A DNA stretch of 64,000 bases from Cyclobacterium jeungdonense. Lineage in GTDB: Bacteria; Bacteroidota; Bacteroidia; Cytophagales; Cyclobacteriaceae. The DNA lies in contig NZ_WMCD01000001.1 in assembly GCF_010994275.1 (NCBI RefSeq), positions 186,001 through 250,000 on the forward strand, in the 5' to 3' direction. Position 1 is the stretch's first letter. Every line of letters begins with the position of its first letter. This document shows positions 1 through 9,196 of this stretch, in pieces. The notes beneath the pieces are model-generated. The model did no database searches and was not told the origin of the DNA. It saw only the letters and a program-made list of their open reading frames with translations. Made by a program: the position numbers and the translations under genes.

Positions 1-1926
1 ACCAAAGATTGGGCACAAAACGAACTTGATTATTTTGTTTTGGAAGCTATGGAGGAAGCAGGTTTATCTCCTAACGAACCTGCCGATAAGTTGAGTTTGA
101 TTCGTAGAGCATATTTTGACGTTATTGGCTTGCCTCCCAATCCGGAATCCTTGGATCGAATGGCAAAAGACGAGTTGAATCTGGATGGGTTGCTGGACAG
201 CTTATTTGCAAATCCTGCATATGGGGAAAAGATGGCTGTACATTGGATGGATTTGTCCCGATATGCAGATTCTCATGGATATCAGGACGATTACTATCGT
301 ACCCAATGGCCCTGGAGGGATTGGGTTATTCATGCCTTTAATCAGAATCTGCCCTATGACCGATTTATCACCTGGCAACTGGCGGGTGACCTTTTGCCAG
401 GTGCAGGAAAAGAGCAACTACTAGCCACGGCCTTTAACCGCAACCACAAAATCACGGAAGAATCCGGTGCCATTGATGAAGAATACAGGGTGATGTATGC
501 CGTGGACCGTACCAATACCCTGGGTAAAGCGCTATTAGGAATGACTCTGGAGTGTGCCCAATGCCACGATCATAAATACGATCCCATCTCCCAAAAAGAA
601 TATTATCAGACCTTTGCTTTTTTTAATACCGTGGCCGAGTGGGGCATCGAAGAAGCGAGTCCGGGGTTTTCTAAAAAAAGTCCTGCAAAAGTGCCTTTAA
701 TGGAAATACGGGAAGAGGATGTGGAAGATATTCTTCATTTTGTCAATATGCCAGACAGTACCCGCAGGGTACAGACCTTGCTGGCAAATATGGGAAAAGG
801 AACTAATTATAATTCCTTGTTGGCAGAGGCAGATGTGCTAAAGGTCTCGGTTATGGGCGAGCCAGACAATACACGACGCACCTACTTGTTGGATCGGGGA
901 ATGTACGATGCGCCAAAGGAAGCGGTAGAACCCGGAATTCCGAAGGCTATCCTCCCTTTTCCGGATCATTTGCCCAAAAACCGCCTGGGTTTATCAAAAT
1001 GGCTTTTTGATTCGGGAAATCCCCTGACAGCCAGGGTTTTTGTGAACCGAATCTGGCAAGAAATATTCGGAAAAGGCCTTGTAGCCACTCCCGGCGATTT
1101 TGGTATGCAGGGCAATTTGCCTGTAAACCAACCATTGCTGGACTGGCTGGCAGTCGACTTTATGGAGAGTGGTTGGGATATTCAAGGGCTAATCCGGAAA
1201 ATAATGCAGTCTGCGACCTACCAGCAGTCTTCGGTAGTTGATCCTGAAAAATTCGAACAGGATCCTGAAAATCGGCTTTTGTCTCGGTTTCCGCGGCAGC
1301 GTCTCCCTGCCGAGGCAATCCGGGATCTGGTACTGGCTAGCAGCGGGCTATTACACCGTGAAATTGGCGGACCCAGTGTGAAGCCTTACCAGCCGGAGGG
1401 ATTATGGGAAGCGGCTACTTCGGGTAGAGGGAATCTCTCCAGGTATCTTCAGGATAGTGGAAAGTACTTGTACCGTAGGGGATTGTATACATTTATAAAA
1501 CGAACGGTGCCCCCACCATCCATGATGATATTTGATGCCAGTAATAGGGATGCCTGTGAGGTGGAACGGCTTCAGACCAATACCCCCCTGCAAGCCTTAG
1601 TGATGATGAATGACCCGGTTGTTCTGGAAGCTTCCAGGGTGTTGGCAGAAAAACTACTGGAAAGCGGAGAGCCCACCCCCCATCTTATTCGGGCTGCCTT
1701 CTACCGGATAGTGGGCAGAAAGGCCGAAAAGGAAGAATTCCAGATTCTTCTGGACAATTACGGTTCTTTTTATTCAGGATACAGTGAGGAACCGAAGAGA
1801 GCAAAAGCTACGCTTGCAGTAGGGGAGTATCCACTTAAGGACTCCTTGCCGGTAGTGGAAAGGGCCGCATTGATGCAGGTAATTTCGTTGCTGTATAATC
1901 TGGAAGAAACCATTACAAAATCCTGA
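1..1926 (+). CDS. DUF1549/DUF1553 (PSD1-type) protein, 5' end outside window
   Basis: The frame is open from base 1 and the first visible residues already match the family, so the N-terminus lies upstream of the window; 641 residues are visible. Known relatives are secreted proteins of the PVC group and Bacteroidota with an N-terminal planctomycete-type cytochrome c domain (not visible here) followed by DUF1549 and DUF1553. Seen here: the DUF1549 hallmark ECAQCHDHKYDPISQKEYY near visible residue 185, and a DUF1553 part in the second half (RVFVNRIWQEIFG, then NTPLQALVMMNDP near the end). The exact reaction is unknown; the family sits with sulfatases and sugar oxidases, so a role in extracytoplasmic glycan oxidation is inferred. 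The DUF1501 gene follows after 3 bases, a pairing that is typical of this family, so the two are almost certainly co-transcribed. Confidence 0.9.
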   Translation, partial: TKDWAQNELDYFVLEAMEEAGLSPNEPADKLSLIRRAYFDVIGLPPNPESLDRMAKDELNLDGLLDSLFANPAYGEKMAVHWMDLSRYADSHGYQDDYYRTQWPWRDWVIHAFNQNLPYDRFITWQLAGDLLPGAGKEQLLATAFNRNHKITEESGAIDEEYRVMYAVDRTNTLGKALLGMTLECAQCHDHKYDPISQKEYYQTFAFFNTVAEWGIEEASPGFSKKSPAKVPLMEIREEDVEDILHFVNMPDSTRRVQTLLANMGKGTNYNSLLAEADVLKVSVMGEPDNTRRTYLLDRGMYDAPKEAVEPGIPKAILPFPDHLPKNRLGLSKWLFDSGNPLTARVFVNRIWQEIFGKGLVATPGDFGMQGNLPVNQPLLDWLAVDFMESGWDIQGLIRKIMQSATYQQSSVVDPEKFEQDPENRLLSRFPRQRLPAEAIRDLVLASSGLLHREIGGPSVKPYQPEGLWEAATSGRGNLSRYLQDSGKYLYRRGLYTFIKRTVPPPSMMIFDASNRDACEVERLQTNTPLQALVMMNDPVVLEASRVLAEKLLESGEPTPHLIRAAFYRIVGRKAEKEEFQILLDNYGSFYSGYSEEPKRAKATLAVGEYPLKDSLPVVERAALMQVISLLYNLEETITKS

Positions 1927-1929
1927 GTT

Positions 1930-3387
1930 ATGGAAAAAGAAATTTTAGACCATCGTCTTCACATCAATCGCAGGCATTTTCTATCGAAGTTGAGCCTGGG
2001 CCTGGGAAGTGCAGCACTTGGGTCCCTGCTTATTCCAGATTTATTTCGTGGCAATGATCTTTCGGGGGATGGAATCGGACAACTGGGGATTCCGCATTTT
2101 GCTCCCAAGGCGAAGCGTGTCATTTACCTTTTTCAGAACGGTGCACCTTCCCAGTTGGAATCCTTCGACTACAAACCAAAACTCCGAGAAATGTGGGGAG
2201 AAGAATTACCGGAATCCATTCGAATGGGGCAGCGATTGACGGGCATGACTTCCAGCCAGAATTCCTTCCCTTTGGTCGGTAGCTTCAGTGATTTTCAGCA
2301 ATACGGAGAGGCCAGGGCATGGATAAGTGACCTCTTTCCCCATACTGCTGGGATCGTAGATGATATCTGCATAATCAAATCCATGCACACCGAAGCCATC
2401 AATCACGACCCGGCGCTCACTTTCTTTCAGACCGGGGCGCAACAGGGCAATCGACCCAGTATGGGTTCCTGGCTGAGTTACGGGCTGGGCAGCGAAAATA
2501 GCAACCTGCCAGCGTTTACGGTTTTGCTCTCCAAAGGAAAAGGCAACGGACAGGGGGTTTATTCCAAATTATGGAACAATGGATTTTTACCAGCGACTCA
2601 TCAGGGGGTACAATTTAGCAATGGGGAGGATCCCGTCTTATATCTCAACAACCCAAATGGAATGCGCTCCTCTGAGAGAAGAAAAATGTTAGATCATTTG
2701 GCGGCGTTGAATCAATTGTCCTTTGAAAAATCGGGAGATCAGGAGATACAGGCCAAAATAGCTCAGTACGAGATGGCGTACCGCATGCAGTCTGCAGTAC
2801 CTGAGGCTACTGACCTCTCCAGGGAACCGAAGCATGTTTTTGAAATGTATGGCGAGGATAGTCGTAAACCAGGAACTTTTGCCTCCAACTGTCTTTTGGC
2901 AAGAAAATTATCTGAAAGTGGCGTACGTTTTGTGCAACTTTACCATCAGGGCTGGGACCAGCATGGAAACCTGCCTTCCGAAATGGCAGTGCAAGCCAAA
3001 GATGTGGATCAGCCGTCAGCAGCGCTGATAAAGGATCTAAAGCAGCGGGGATTGCTGGACGAGACCCTGGTAATCTGGGGAGGAGAATTTGGGAGGACCA
3101 ACTATTCCCAGGGGAAGTTAACCAAAGAAAATTACGGGCGAGACCATCACCCCCGGTGTTTCAGTATCTGGATGGCAGGTGGAGGCGTTAAGCCTGGAAT
3201 GGTTTACGGAGCCACAGATGAATTTGGATACAACATTACCGAAAACCCGGTCCATGTACATGATTTTCAGGCAACCGTTTTGCACCTACTAGGGCTTGAT
3301 CACGAAAGACTGATCTACAGACACCTGGGCAGGAAATTTCGACTAACGGACGTATCGGGAAAAGTAATACCCGCTATTTTGACTTGA
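1930..3387 (+). CDS. DUF1501 family protein with Tat signal
   Basis: A 485-residue protein with a twin-arginine motif near residue 14 (NRRHFLSK) followed by a hydrophobic stretch, so export by the Tat route is likely. DUF1501 proteins belong to the alkaline phosphatase/sulfatase-like fold; the text shows family landmarks such as [34 protein letters not shown] and [17 protein letters not shown]. These contain His and Asp residues of the kind used for metal binding in this fold. The substrate is unknown. It starts 3 bases after the DUF1549/DUF1553 gene, and this two-gene order is common in Planctomycetes and some Bacteroidota. The ATG start is supported by the position of the Tat motif. Family assignment is firm, activity is not. 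Confidence 0.92.
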   Translation: MEKEILDHRLHINRRHFLSKLSLGLGSAALGSLLIPDLFRGNDLSGDGIGQLGIPHFAPKAKRVIYLFQNGAPSQLESFDYKPKLREMWGEELPESIRMGQRLTGMTSSQNSFPLVGSFSDFQQYGEARAWISDLFPHTAGIVDDICIIKSMHTEAINHDPALTFFQTGAQQGNRPSMGSWLSYGLGSENSNLPAFTVLLSKGKGNGQGVYSKLWNNGFLPATHQGVQFSNGEDPVLYLNNPNGMRSSERRKMLDHLAALNQLSFEKSGDQEIQAKIAQYEMAYRMQSAVPEATDLSREPKHVFEMYGEDSRKPGTFASNCLLARKLSESGVRFVQLYHQGWDQHGNLPSEMAVQAKDVDQPSAALIKDLKQRGLLDETLVIWGGEFGRTNYSQGKLTKENYGRDHHPRCFSIWMAGGGVKPGMVYGATDEFGYNITENPVHVHDFQATVLHLLGLDHERLIYRHLGRKFRLTDVSGKVIPAILT

Positions 3388-3483
3388 TCGAGCCGGTAGG
3401 GATTAGACGCTTTGACTGTTAGGGTAGGTCCTGGCCCGAAAAGAAATGGAAGATTCAAAATTTGGGATTCAAAGTAAAAAGAT

Positions 3484-3497
3484 GCATTTTTAAATGC
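3484..3497. promoter_or_regulatory. 14-bp palindrome upstream of aldo/keto reductase pair
   Basis: GCATTT-TT-AAATGC is a perfect inverted repeat 46 bases before the ATG of the first aldo/keto reductase, in an AT-rich spacer. It could bind a dimeric repressor. It has no following T-run, so a terminator for the upstream gene is less likely. The assignment rests on symmetry and position only. Confidence 0.3.
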
Positions 3498-3543
3498 GTT
3501 CAAAATAAGTCAATTTTTGATTTTTAGATAACCAAACCAATAG

Positions 3544-4503
3544 ATGAAAAAATTACATTTCGCCAATGGTGACACCATGCCTGCTTTGGGTTTGGGCACC
3601 TGGCAATCCAAACCAAATGAAGTTTATGAGGCCGTACTTCATGCATTAAAAATTGGATACAGACATATTGATTGTGCCCCCATTTATAAAAATGAGCAAG
3701 AAATAGGTAATGCCCTTTCCAAGGCTTTTGCAGCGGGCTGGGTCAGCAGAGAGGAGGTTTGGATTACTTCCAAACTTTGGAACGATAGTCACCTTCCGGA
3801 AGATGTGCTTCCTGCCATGAAGGCCACATTGGCCGACTTGCAACTGGAATACCTGGATTTATATCTGGTGCATTGGCCGGTAGCCATCAAAAAAGGGGTG
3901 GATTTTCCATCTGGCAAGGAGGATTTTCTAAGTTACGAGGAAGCTCCCCTCTCCAGTACCTGGAAGGAAATGGAAGGATTGCACCAAAAGGGACTAACCC
4001 GGCATATTGGCGTATCTAATTTCAATACCAGCAAATTGAAAGAAATCCGGGAAGGAGCGAGTAAGCAGCCGGAATTAAATCAAGTGGAATTGCATCCATA
4101 CCTCCCCCAAAATGAGTTGAAAAGGTATTGCGAAGAACAATCCATTTTGATGACAGGGTATGGTCCCTTGGGTGCCGCTTACCGAGTAGCGAATAACGAA
4201 GTCGATTTTCCTCTATTGCTGGAAGATAAAATCTTAAATCAAATTGGCAGCAAGCATGAAGCCACGGCAGCACAGGTTGCTTTGGCCTGGGCCCTGGAGC
4301 GAAACACTTCAGTAGTACCAAAATCGGTCAATCCACAACGAATTGCTGAAAATCTTGATGCCGCCAAATTGCATTTAGATGAGGAAGACATGTCGCTTCT
4401 AAATAAGTTGGAGGGACCTTACCGCTATACCCCCGGACCCGCCTGGGTGGGAAATGGCAGTCCGTATACCTATGCCGACCTTTGGCAAGAATTTATAAAT
4501 TAA
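3544..4503 (+). CDS. Aldo/keto reductase (first of a tandem pair)
   Basis: A 319-residue cytosolic NADPH-dependent reductase of the AKR superfamily, expected to interconvert aldehydes or ketones and alcohols. All four catalytic residues are in place: Asp43 in GYRHIDCAPIY, Tyr48, Lys77 in ITSKLWN and His110 in LYLVHWP. The coenzyme-binding part (VPKSVNPQRIAENL) is near the C-terminus. Length is normal for AKR1 to AKR5 type enzymes. The next gene is a same-length paralogue 27 bases downstream, so the two probably form an operon; the copies differ at many positions, so the duplication is not recent. The substrate cannot be told from sequence. A palindrome at 3484-3497 may control the pair. Confidence 0.93.
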   Translation: MKKLHFANGDTMPALGLGTWQSKPNEVYEAVLHALKIGYRHIDCAPIYKNEQEIGNALSKAFAAGWVSREEVWITSKLWNDSHLPEDVLPAMKATLADLQLEYLDLYLVHWPVAIKKGVDFPSGKEDFLSYEEAPLSSTWKEMEGLHQKGLTRHIGVSNFNTSKLKEIREGASKQPELNQVELHPYLPQNELKRYCEEQSILMTGYGPLGAAYRVANNEVDFPLLLEDKILNQIGSKHEATAAQVALAWALERNTSVVPKSVNPQRIAENLDAAKLHLDEEDMSLLNKLEGPYRYTPGPAWVGNGSPYTYADLWQEFIN

Positions 4504-4530
4504 TTTTTAACTACCTTAAAATTGTACAAA

Positions 4531-5490
4531 ATGAAGTTCATTACCTTTGACAATAACGATCAGCTTCCCATGTTGGGGCTAGGAACCTGGAAGTCCGCTC
4601 CCGGTGAAGTATATCAGGCCATATTATGGGCTTTGGAAGCCGGGTACCGGCACATTGACTGCGCAGCTGTTTATCAAAATGAAAAGGAAGTAGGGGATGC
4701 ATTGAAAAAGGCCTTTGACGATGGAAAGGTCAAAAGGGAAGAGGTGTTTGTGACCTCTAAATTATGGAACAATGCCCACGAGAAAGACCAGGTAAAAGTA
4801 GGATTGAATAAAACCCTGCAAGACTTGCAGTTGGATTACCTGGATTTATACCTTATCCATTGGCCCGTGGCTTTGAAGTCGCATGTCATGTTTCCAGAAA
4901 ATGGAGATGATTTCCTGGATTATTCTAAGGTTCCACTATCAGAAACCTGGTCAGGAATGGAGGCGCTAAAGGCGGCAGGTAAAGTAAAGCACATTGGTGT
5001 TTCTAATTTTAATCAAAAAAAAATAAAGGAACTGCTGGAATCTTGTCAGGTAAAACCTGAGATGAATCAGATCGAATTGCACCCGTACCTTCCTCAGCCG
5101 GATTTGGTAAATTATTGCAAAAAAAATGGAATCAATGTGACCGCTTATTCCCCGCTGGGATCAGCTGACCGGCCCAAGGCAAGAAAAAAGGATGATGATC
5201 CCGTTTTGCTGAAACATCCCCTGTTCCAGGAGATTGCCGACAAGCATGGCGTATCAGTGGCGCAGGTGTTAATTGCCTGGTCCCTGCACCGGGATATTGC
5301 TGTGATTCCAAAATCGGTAAATAAAGAAAGGATCAAACAAAATCTGGAGGCGGCTGATGTTAGCCTGGATGCTGCAGATATGCAGGCAATCCAGGGAATT
5401 TCGCAGCAACATCGGTACATTGATGGTACCTTTTTCACAGAAGTACCCGGAAGCCCGTATAGCCAATCTGACCTTTGGGATTCTGTTTGA
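4531..5490 (+). CDS. Aldo/keto reductase (second of a tandem pair)
   Basis: A 319-residue AKR-family reductase. The catalytic tetrad sits at exactly the same numbers as in the upstream copy: Asp43, Tyr48, Lys77 and His110. The ATG at 4531 is chosen because it aligns with the start of the upstream paralogue; a TTG three codons earlier is also in frame but adds only LYK. The C-terminal coenzyme motif IPKSVNKERIKQNL is present. The copy has an insertion after YSPLGSADRP (a KARKKDDD-like charged loop) that the first copy lacks, so the two may accept different substrates. A hairpin with a T-rich tail follows the stop at 5500-5528. Confidence 0.93.
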   Translation: MKFITFDNNDQLPMLGLGTWKSAPGEVYQAILWALEAGYRHIDCAAVYQNEKEVGDALKKAFDDGKVKREEVFVTSKLWNNAHEKDQVKVGLNKTLQDLQLDYLDLYLIHWPVALKSHVMFPENGDDFLDYSKVPLSETWSGMEALKAAGKVKHIGVSNFNQKKIKELLESCQVKPEMNQIELHPYLPQPDLVNYCKKNGINVTAYSPLGSADRPKARKKDDDPVLLKHPLFQEIADKHGVSVAQVLIAWSLHRDIAVIPKSVNKERIKQNLEAADVSLDAADMQAIQGISQQHRYIDGTFFTEVPGSPYSQSDLWDSV

Positions 5491-5499
5491 GTTGAATAG

Positions 5500-5528
5500 A
5501 CCAGCCCTGTTTTTAAAACCTGGCTGGT
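5500..5528 (+). terminator. Rho-independent terminator after the aldo/keto reductases
   Basis: ACCAGCC (5500-5506) pairs with GGCTGGT (5522-5528), an inner GTTTT/AAAAC stem extends it, and TTATTTTAC follows. It begins 9 bases after the stop of the second reductase. Confidence 0.6.
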
Positions 5529-5586
5529 TTATTTTACTTCTGGATTGTTTTTCAGTCTATCAAGTGAATTTATTTTTTTATTGTGA

Positions 5587-5594
5587 TACATTTG
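5587..5594 (+). promoter_or_regulatory. Possible -7 promoter element for the response regulator
   Basis: TACATTTG fits the Bacteroidota -7 consensus TAnnTTTG and lies 88 bases before the regulator ATG. No TTG is found at the expected distance upstream, so only half of the usual promoter is present. Confidence 0.35.
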
Positions 5595-5681
5595 TAATGG
5601 AAAAATGTAAAAAATTTCTTTTTCAATGTAAATTGGGAAAGTTTTGATTGTAAAAATTATTCATTGCAGCGAGATCCGATC

Positions 5682-6110
5682 ATGAAGTCAGTACACGTTT
5701 TATTGGTAGAAGATAACGAAGGAGATGTTTTCCTAACGACGGAGGCCTTGGAGGATAGTAAATTTGTGGAAGAGATCAGTATCGCCCGGGATGGACAGGA
5801 GGCCTTGGATTATGTATTTAAAACCAATGGGTTTGAGGATAAAAATACTCCTGATTTGATACTATTAGATGTTAACCTTCCGAAAAAAAGTGGTCATGAA
5901 GTACTTGCTGAACTCAAAGCGCATGCGATTTATAAGCGAATACCAGTGATCATGTTGACGACATCATCTTCCAGTAGGGATATTGATTTGTCTTATGAAA
6001 ATCATGCCAACTGCTATATAACCAAGCCTGTAGAAGTTACCGGTTTTTTGGAAGCGATGTCGACCATTGAGCAATTTTGGATGAACACCGCCAGCTTGCC
6101 CTACGTATAA
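5682..6110 (+). CDS. Single-domain response regulator (Rcp1-like)
   Basis: A 142-residue receiver domain with no output domain. The acidic pocket is Glu10/Asp11, the phospho-acceptor is Asp63 (LILLDVNLPKKSG), the switch Thr is at 93/94 and the conserved Lys is Lys115 (ITKP). The extended loop between helices and the overall length resemble Rcp1-type regulators, which often receive phosphate from phytochrome-like or other hybrid kinases. No kinase gene is next to it, so it is an orphan regulator here. The ATG at 5682 is preferred to the TTG at 5664 because the receiver fold begins at once after it (VHVLLVEDNEGD). It is flanked by unrelated genes and a terminator upstream, so it is probably a single-gene unit. 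Confidence 0.9.
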   Translation: MKSVHVLLVEDNEGDVFLTTEALEDSKFVEEISIARDGQEALDYVFKTNGFEDKNTPDLILLDVNLPKKSGHEVLAELKAHAIYKRIPVIMLTTSSSSRDIDLSYENHANCYITKPVEVTGFLEAMSTIEQFWMNTASLPYV

Positions 6111-6200
6111 TTTGGCTGTAGTCCTGGAAAGGGAGGAATTTGGTTTTGTTAAGTCGGTGGAGATTGCTAAATTTTGCTATCAAATTGTCCCAAACAAGTC

Positions 6201-7670
6201 ATGACCCATTTCCTAACCAAAAATGCAATCCGTTCCTTCCTGATATTTTTAGCTGTTTTGTCGGTTGCATGTGCAGGCAACTCGGAGAAAGAAGGTCGTA
6301 ATTCTAAGAATGAATTACCCAATATAGTACTAATTTTCACAGATGACCAGGGGTACGGGGACTTGGGGGTATTTGGCGCCCGAGGGTATCAAACACCCCA
6401 CCTGGATCGAATGGCCCGGGAGGGAACTCAATTCACCAATTTTCATGTCTCAAATGCCGTTTGCTCTGCTTCCAGGGCTTCTTTATTGACCGGTTGTTAT
6501 TCCAATCGATTGGGGATTTTTGGAGCCTTATCCCATCAGAGCGAACATGGACTGAACCCAGAGGAAGAGACGATAGCGGAAGTCCTCAAACCGCTGGGAT
6601 ATGCCACTGCCATTGTTGGAAAGTGGCATCTTGGACATAAAGATCCCTTTTTGCCCACCAAGCAAGGCTTTGATGAGTTTTTTGGCTTGCCCTATTCTAA
6701 TGATATGTGGCCTTACCATCCGGAAAGGCCCGGGTTTTATCCACCCCTTCCTTTGTACGAAAACGAAACGGTCATTGATACCCTGGAGAATCAAAGTATG
6801 TTGACCACCTGGTATACAGAAAAAGCGGTCGATTTTATCCAGCGGAGGAAAGAGCAGCCATTTTTTCTTTACCTGGCGCACAGCATGCCTCACGTGCCCT
6901 TGTTCGTGTCCGATAAATTTAAGGGTAAATCCGAAAATGGATTGTACGGAGACGTAATAATGGAAATAGACTGGTCGGTGGGTGAGGTAATGAAGGCACT
7001 CCGTCAAAATGGATTGGAGGATAATACCCTGGTGATTTTCACTTCGGATAATGGTCCCTGGCTTTCCTATGGTTCCCATGCGGGCAGTTCAGGGGCTTTG
7101 AAAGAAGGAAAAGGGACTTCTTGGGAAGGCGGGGTTCGGGTACCAACGATTATGAAATGGCCGGGAAAAATTCCGGCTGGCAAAACCCAGGATCAGGCAG
7201 CCATGACCATCGATTTGTTACCCACCCTGACACATATTACCGGAGCTTCCCTTCCTGAAAAACAGATTGACGGAAAAAATATTTGGCCCCTTATTACTCA
7301 AGAAGAAGGGGCCGTCTCGCCCCAGGAAGCTTATTATATCTACTACAACCAAAATGAGCTCCAGGCTATGATCATGGGTAAATGGAAACTTGTTTTCCCG
7401 CATCGTTACCGATCCCTTCCTGAGGGGAGTAAGCTTCCTACCGATGGAAATCCGATCGCCTATGAGATGCTTATTTTGGAGGAGCCGGCACTATATGATC
7501 TTTCTGTGGACAGGGAAGAAAGTAATAATGTTCGGGAGCAATATCCTGAAGTGGTGAAGGAAATGATGGCCTTGGGGGATCTTGCCAGGGAAGACATGGG
7601 AGATGCCCTACAAAATATACCTGGTAGAAATCTTCGGGCCCCGGGAAAACTTTCCGAAACAGATAACTAA
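6201..7670 (+). CDS. Sulfatase, lipoprotein, arylsulfatase A type
   Basis: A 489-residue S1-type sulfatase that would remove sulfate esters from carbohydrates in the periplasm or on the cell surface. The N-terminus is hydrophobic and ends at Cys24 in LSVAC-AG, a plausible lipoprotein processing site. Metal ligands Asp48/Asp49 (FTDDQGYGD) and the formylglycine motif Cys88-S-A-S-R are present, as are VGKWHLG and FTSDNGPW, so the enzyme should be active if a formylglycine-generating enzyme exists elsewhere in the genome; none is seen in this window. The ATG at 6201 gives a clean signal peptide; a TTG at 6174 is upstream in frame but would spoil it. It is a single-gene unit between the response regulator and glutamate dehydrogenase. 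Confidence 0.93.
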   Translation: MTHFLTKNAIRSFLIFLAVLSVACAGNSEKEGRNSKNELPNIVLIFTDDQGYGDLGVFGARGYQTPHLDRMAREGTQFTNFHVSNAVCSASRASLLTGCYSNRLGIFGALSHQSEHGLNPEEETIAEVLKPLGYATAIVGKWHLGHKDPFLPTKQGFDEFFGLPYSNDMWPYHPERPGFYPPLPLYENETVIDTLENQSMLTTWYTEKAVDFIQRRKEQPFFLYLAHSMPHVPLFVSDKFKGKSENGLYGDVIMEIDWSVGEVMKALRQNGLEDNTLVIFTSDNGPWLSYGSHAGSSGALKEGKGTSWEGGVRVPTIMKWPGKIPAGKTQDQAAMTIDLLPTLTHITGASLPEKQIDGKNIWPLITQEEGAVSPQEAYYIYYNQNELQAMIMGKWKLVFPHRYRSLPEGSKLPTDGNPIAYEMLILEEPALYDLSVDREESNNVREQYPEVVKEMMALGDLAREDMGDALQNIPGRNLRAPGKLSETDN

Positions 7671-7764
7671 TCTAATTCGAAGAATTCATTTCAGCATTTT
7701 AGGCATACCCATTGCTACTTGGAATAAGAAGAAATTTTTAAAAACATAAACAATAAGACAATTT

Positions 7765-9183
7765 ATGAAAAATTTGGAGGAATACAGTTTGTTTGATGAT
7801 GTATCCAAGGTGGTAGATCATGCCGCTAGTCACATGGACATCCATCCCGGACTTTTAGATCAGATCAAACAGTGCAATAGCGTTTACAAATTTAATTTTC
7901 CTCTTAGAAACGGGGACGGCACGTACCAGGTAATTGAAGGTTTCCGGGTGCAGCATTCCCACCATAAGTTACCTGTAAAAGGAGGGATCCGTTTTAGTAG
8001 TTTTGTGAATGAAGAGGAAGTAAAAGGCCTTGCTGCATTGATGACCTACAAATGCGCACTAGTAAACATTCCCTACGGAGGGGCAAAAGGTGGCGTCACC
8101 ATTGATCCTACCAAATACAATACCGATCAACTGGAAAGGATTACACGTAGATATACCTCAGAATTGATAAAAAAGAAATTTATCGGTCCGGCCATCGATG
8201 TTCCGGCTCCTGATTATGGCACAGGAAGTAGGGAAATGGCATGGATAGTGGATACTTTTGAAGCCTTCAATCCCGAGGTAATTAACGCCAAAGGTTGCGT
8301 CACGGGCAAACCGCTATCACAACACGGAATTGAAGGACGAACCGAGGCGACGGGTATGGGGGTATTTATTGGAATACGGGAAGCGGTAAGTGTCAAAGAG
8401 GACATGGATGCCCTGGGTTTAAATGTTGGATTGGCTGGAAAGAAAATTATCGTACAGGGTCTGGGAAATGTTGGTTACTATTCGGCAAAATTTTTACAGG
8501 AGGCAGGAGCCAAAATCATTGGAATTGCAGAATACAACGGAGGCATCTGGAACGAGGATGGAATCGATGTCGATGATATAAAAAGGCATCAGGTAGCCAA
8601 TAAAGGATTCAAAGGATATGGTAAGGGTACGTTTATAGAAGATAGTATGTCCTTACTGCTATACCCTTGTGATATATTGATTCCTGCAGCCCTGGAAAAC
8701 CAGATAACCCTTAAAAATGCAGCTAAGGTTCAGGCTAAAATTATCGGAGAGGCAGCCAATGGGCCAGTTACTCAGGATGCTGACAAAATTCTTTTGGAGA
8801 AGGGAATCATGATCATTCCGGACATGTACCTGAATGCAGGTGGTGTAACCGTTTCTTATTTTGAGTGGTTGAAAAACCTGTCCAGGGTATCTTTCGGAAA
8901 ACTGGAAAAAAGATACGATATGAAAAAATACGACCTGCTTTTGGAAAGTATCGAAAAGGCTACGGGAGACACCTTTAGCGAAGAACAAAAAGACATAATC
9001 GTCCGGGGGGCGAGTGAGCGAGACCTGGTCAATTCTGGCCTGGAAGAAACAATGGTCACCGCTTACCACCACATGAACGGGGTGCGTAAAGAAAAGAATA
9101 TTAAGGACCTGCGAACAGCCGGCTTTATTGTGGCGCTGGAAAGAATTGCCATTTCGTATATGGATTTAGGTATTTTCCCATAA
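7765..9183 (+). CDS. Glu/Leu/Phe/Val dehydrogenase (glutamate dehydrogenase)
   Basis: A 472-residue cytosolic amino-acid dehydrogenase, most like glutamate dehydrogenase, which interconverts glutamate and 2-oxoglutarate plus ammonia. The substrate-binding part has PVKGGIRFS (residues 70-78), the family Lys96 in TYKCAL and the catalytic Lys108 in IPYGGAKGGV. A Rossmann fold begins around residue 225 with VQGLGNVG. NAAKVQAKIIGEAANGP and LNAGGVTVSYFEW are C-terminal hallmarks. The length is slightly longer than the classical 410-450 residues. The flavoprotein gene starts 13 bases downstream, so read-through is possible, though a functional link is not obvious. Confidence 0.94.
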   Translation: MKNLEEYSLFDDVSKVVDHAASHMDIHPGLLDQIKQCNSVYKFNFPLRNGDGTYQVIEGFRVQHSHHKLPVKGGIRFSSFVNEEEVKGLAALMTYKCALVNIPYGGAKGGVTIDPTKYNTDQLERITRRYTSELIKKKFIGPAIDVPAPDYGTGSREMAWIVDTFEAFNPEVINAKGCVTGKPLSQHGIEGRTEATGMGVFIGIREAVSVKEDMDALGLNVGLAGKKIIVQGLGNVGYYSAKFLQEAGAKIIGIAEYNGGIWNEDGIDVDDIKRHQVANKGFKGYGKGTFIEDSMSLLLYPCDILIPAALENQITLKNAAKVQAKIIGEAANGPVTQDADKILLEKGIMIIPDMYLNAGGVTVSYFEWLKNLSRVSFGKLEKRYDMKKYDLLLESIEKATGDTFSEEQKDIIVRGASERDLVNSGLEETMVTAYHHMNGVRKEKNIKDLRTAGFIVALERIAISYMDLGIFP

Positions 9184-9196
9184 AATACCTTCTGCC

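Noticed and set aside
6528..7079. Minus-strand open frame of 183 codons
   Set aside because: Antisense to the conserved core of the first sulfatase, with no start context or family resemblance.
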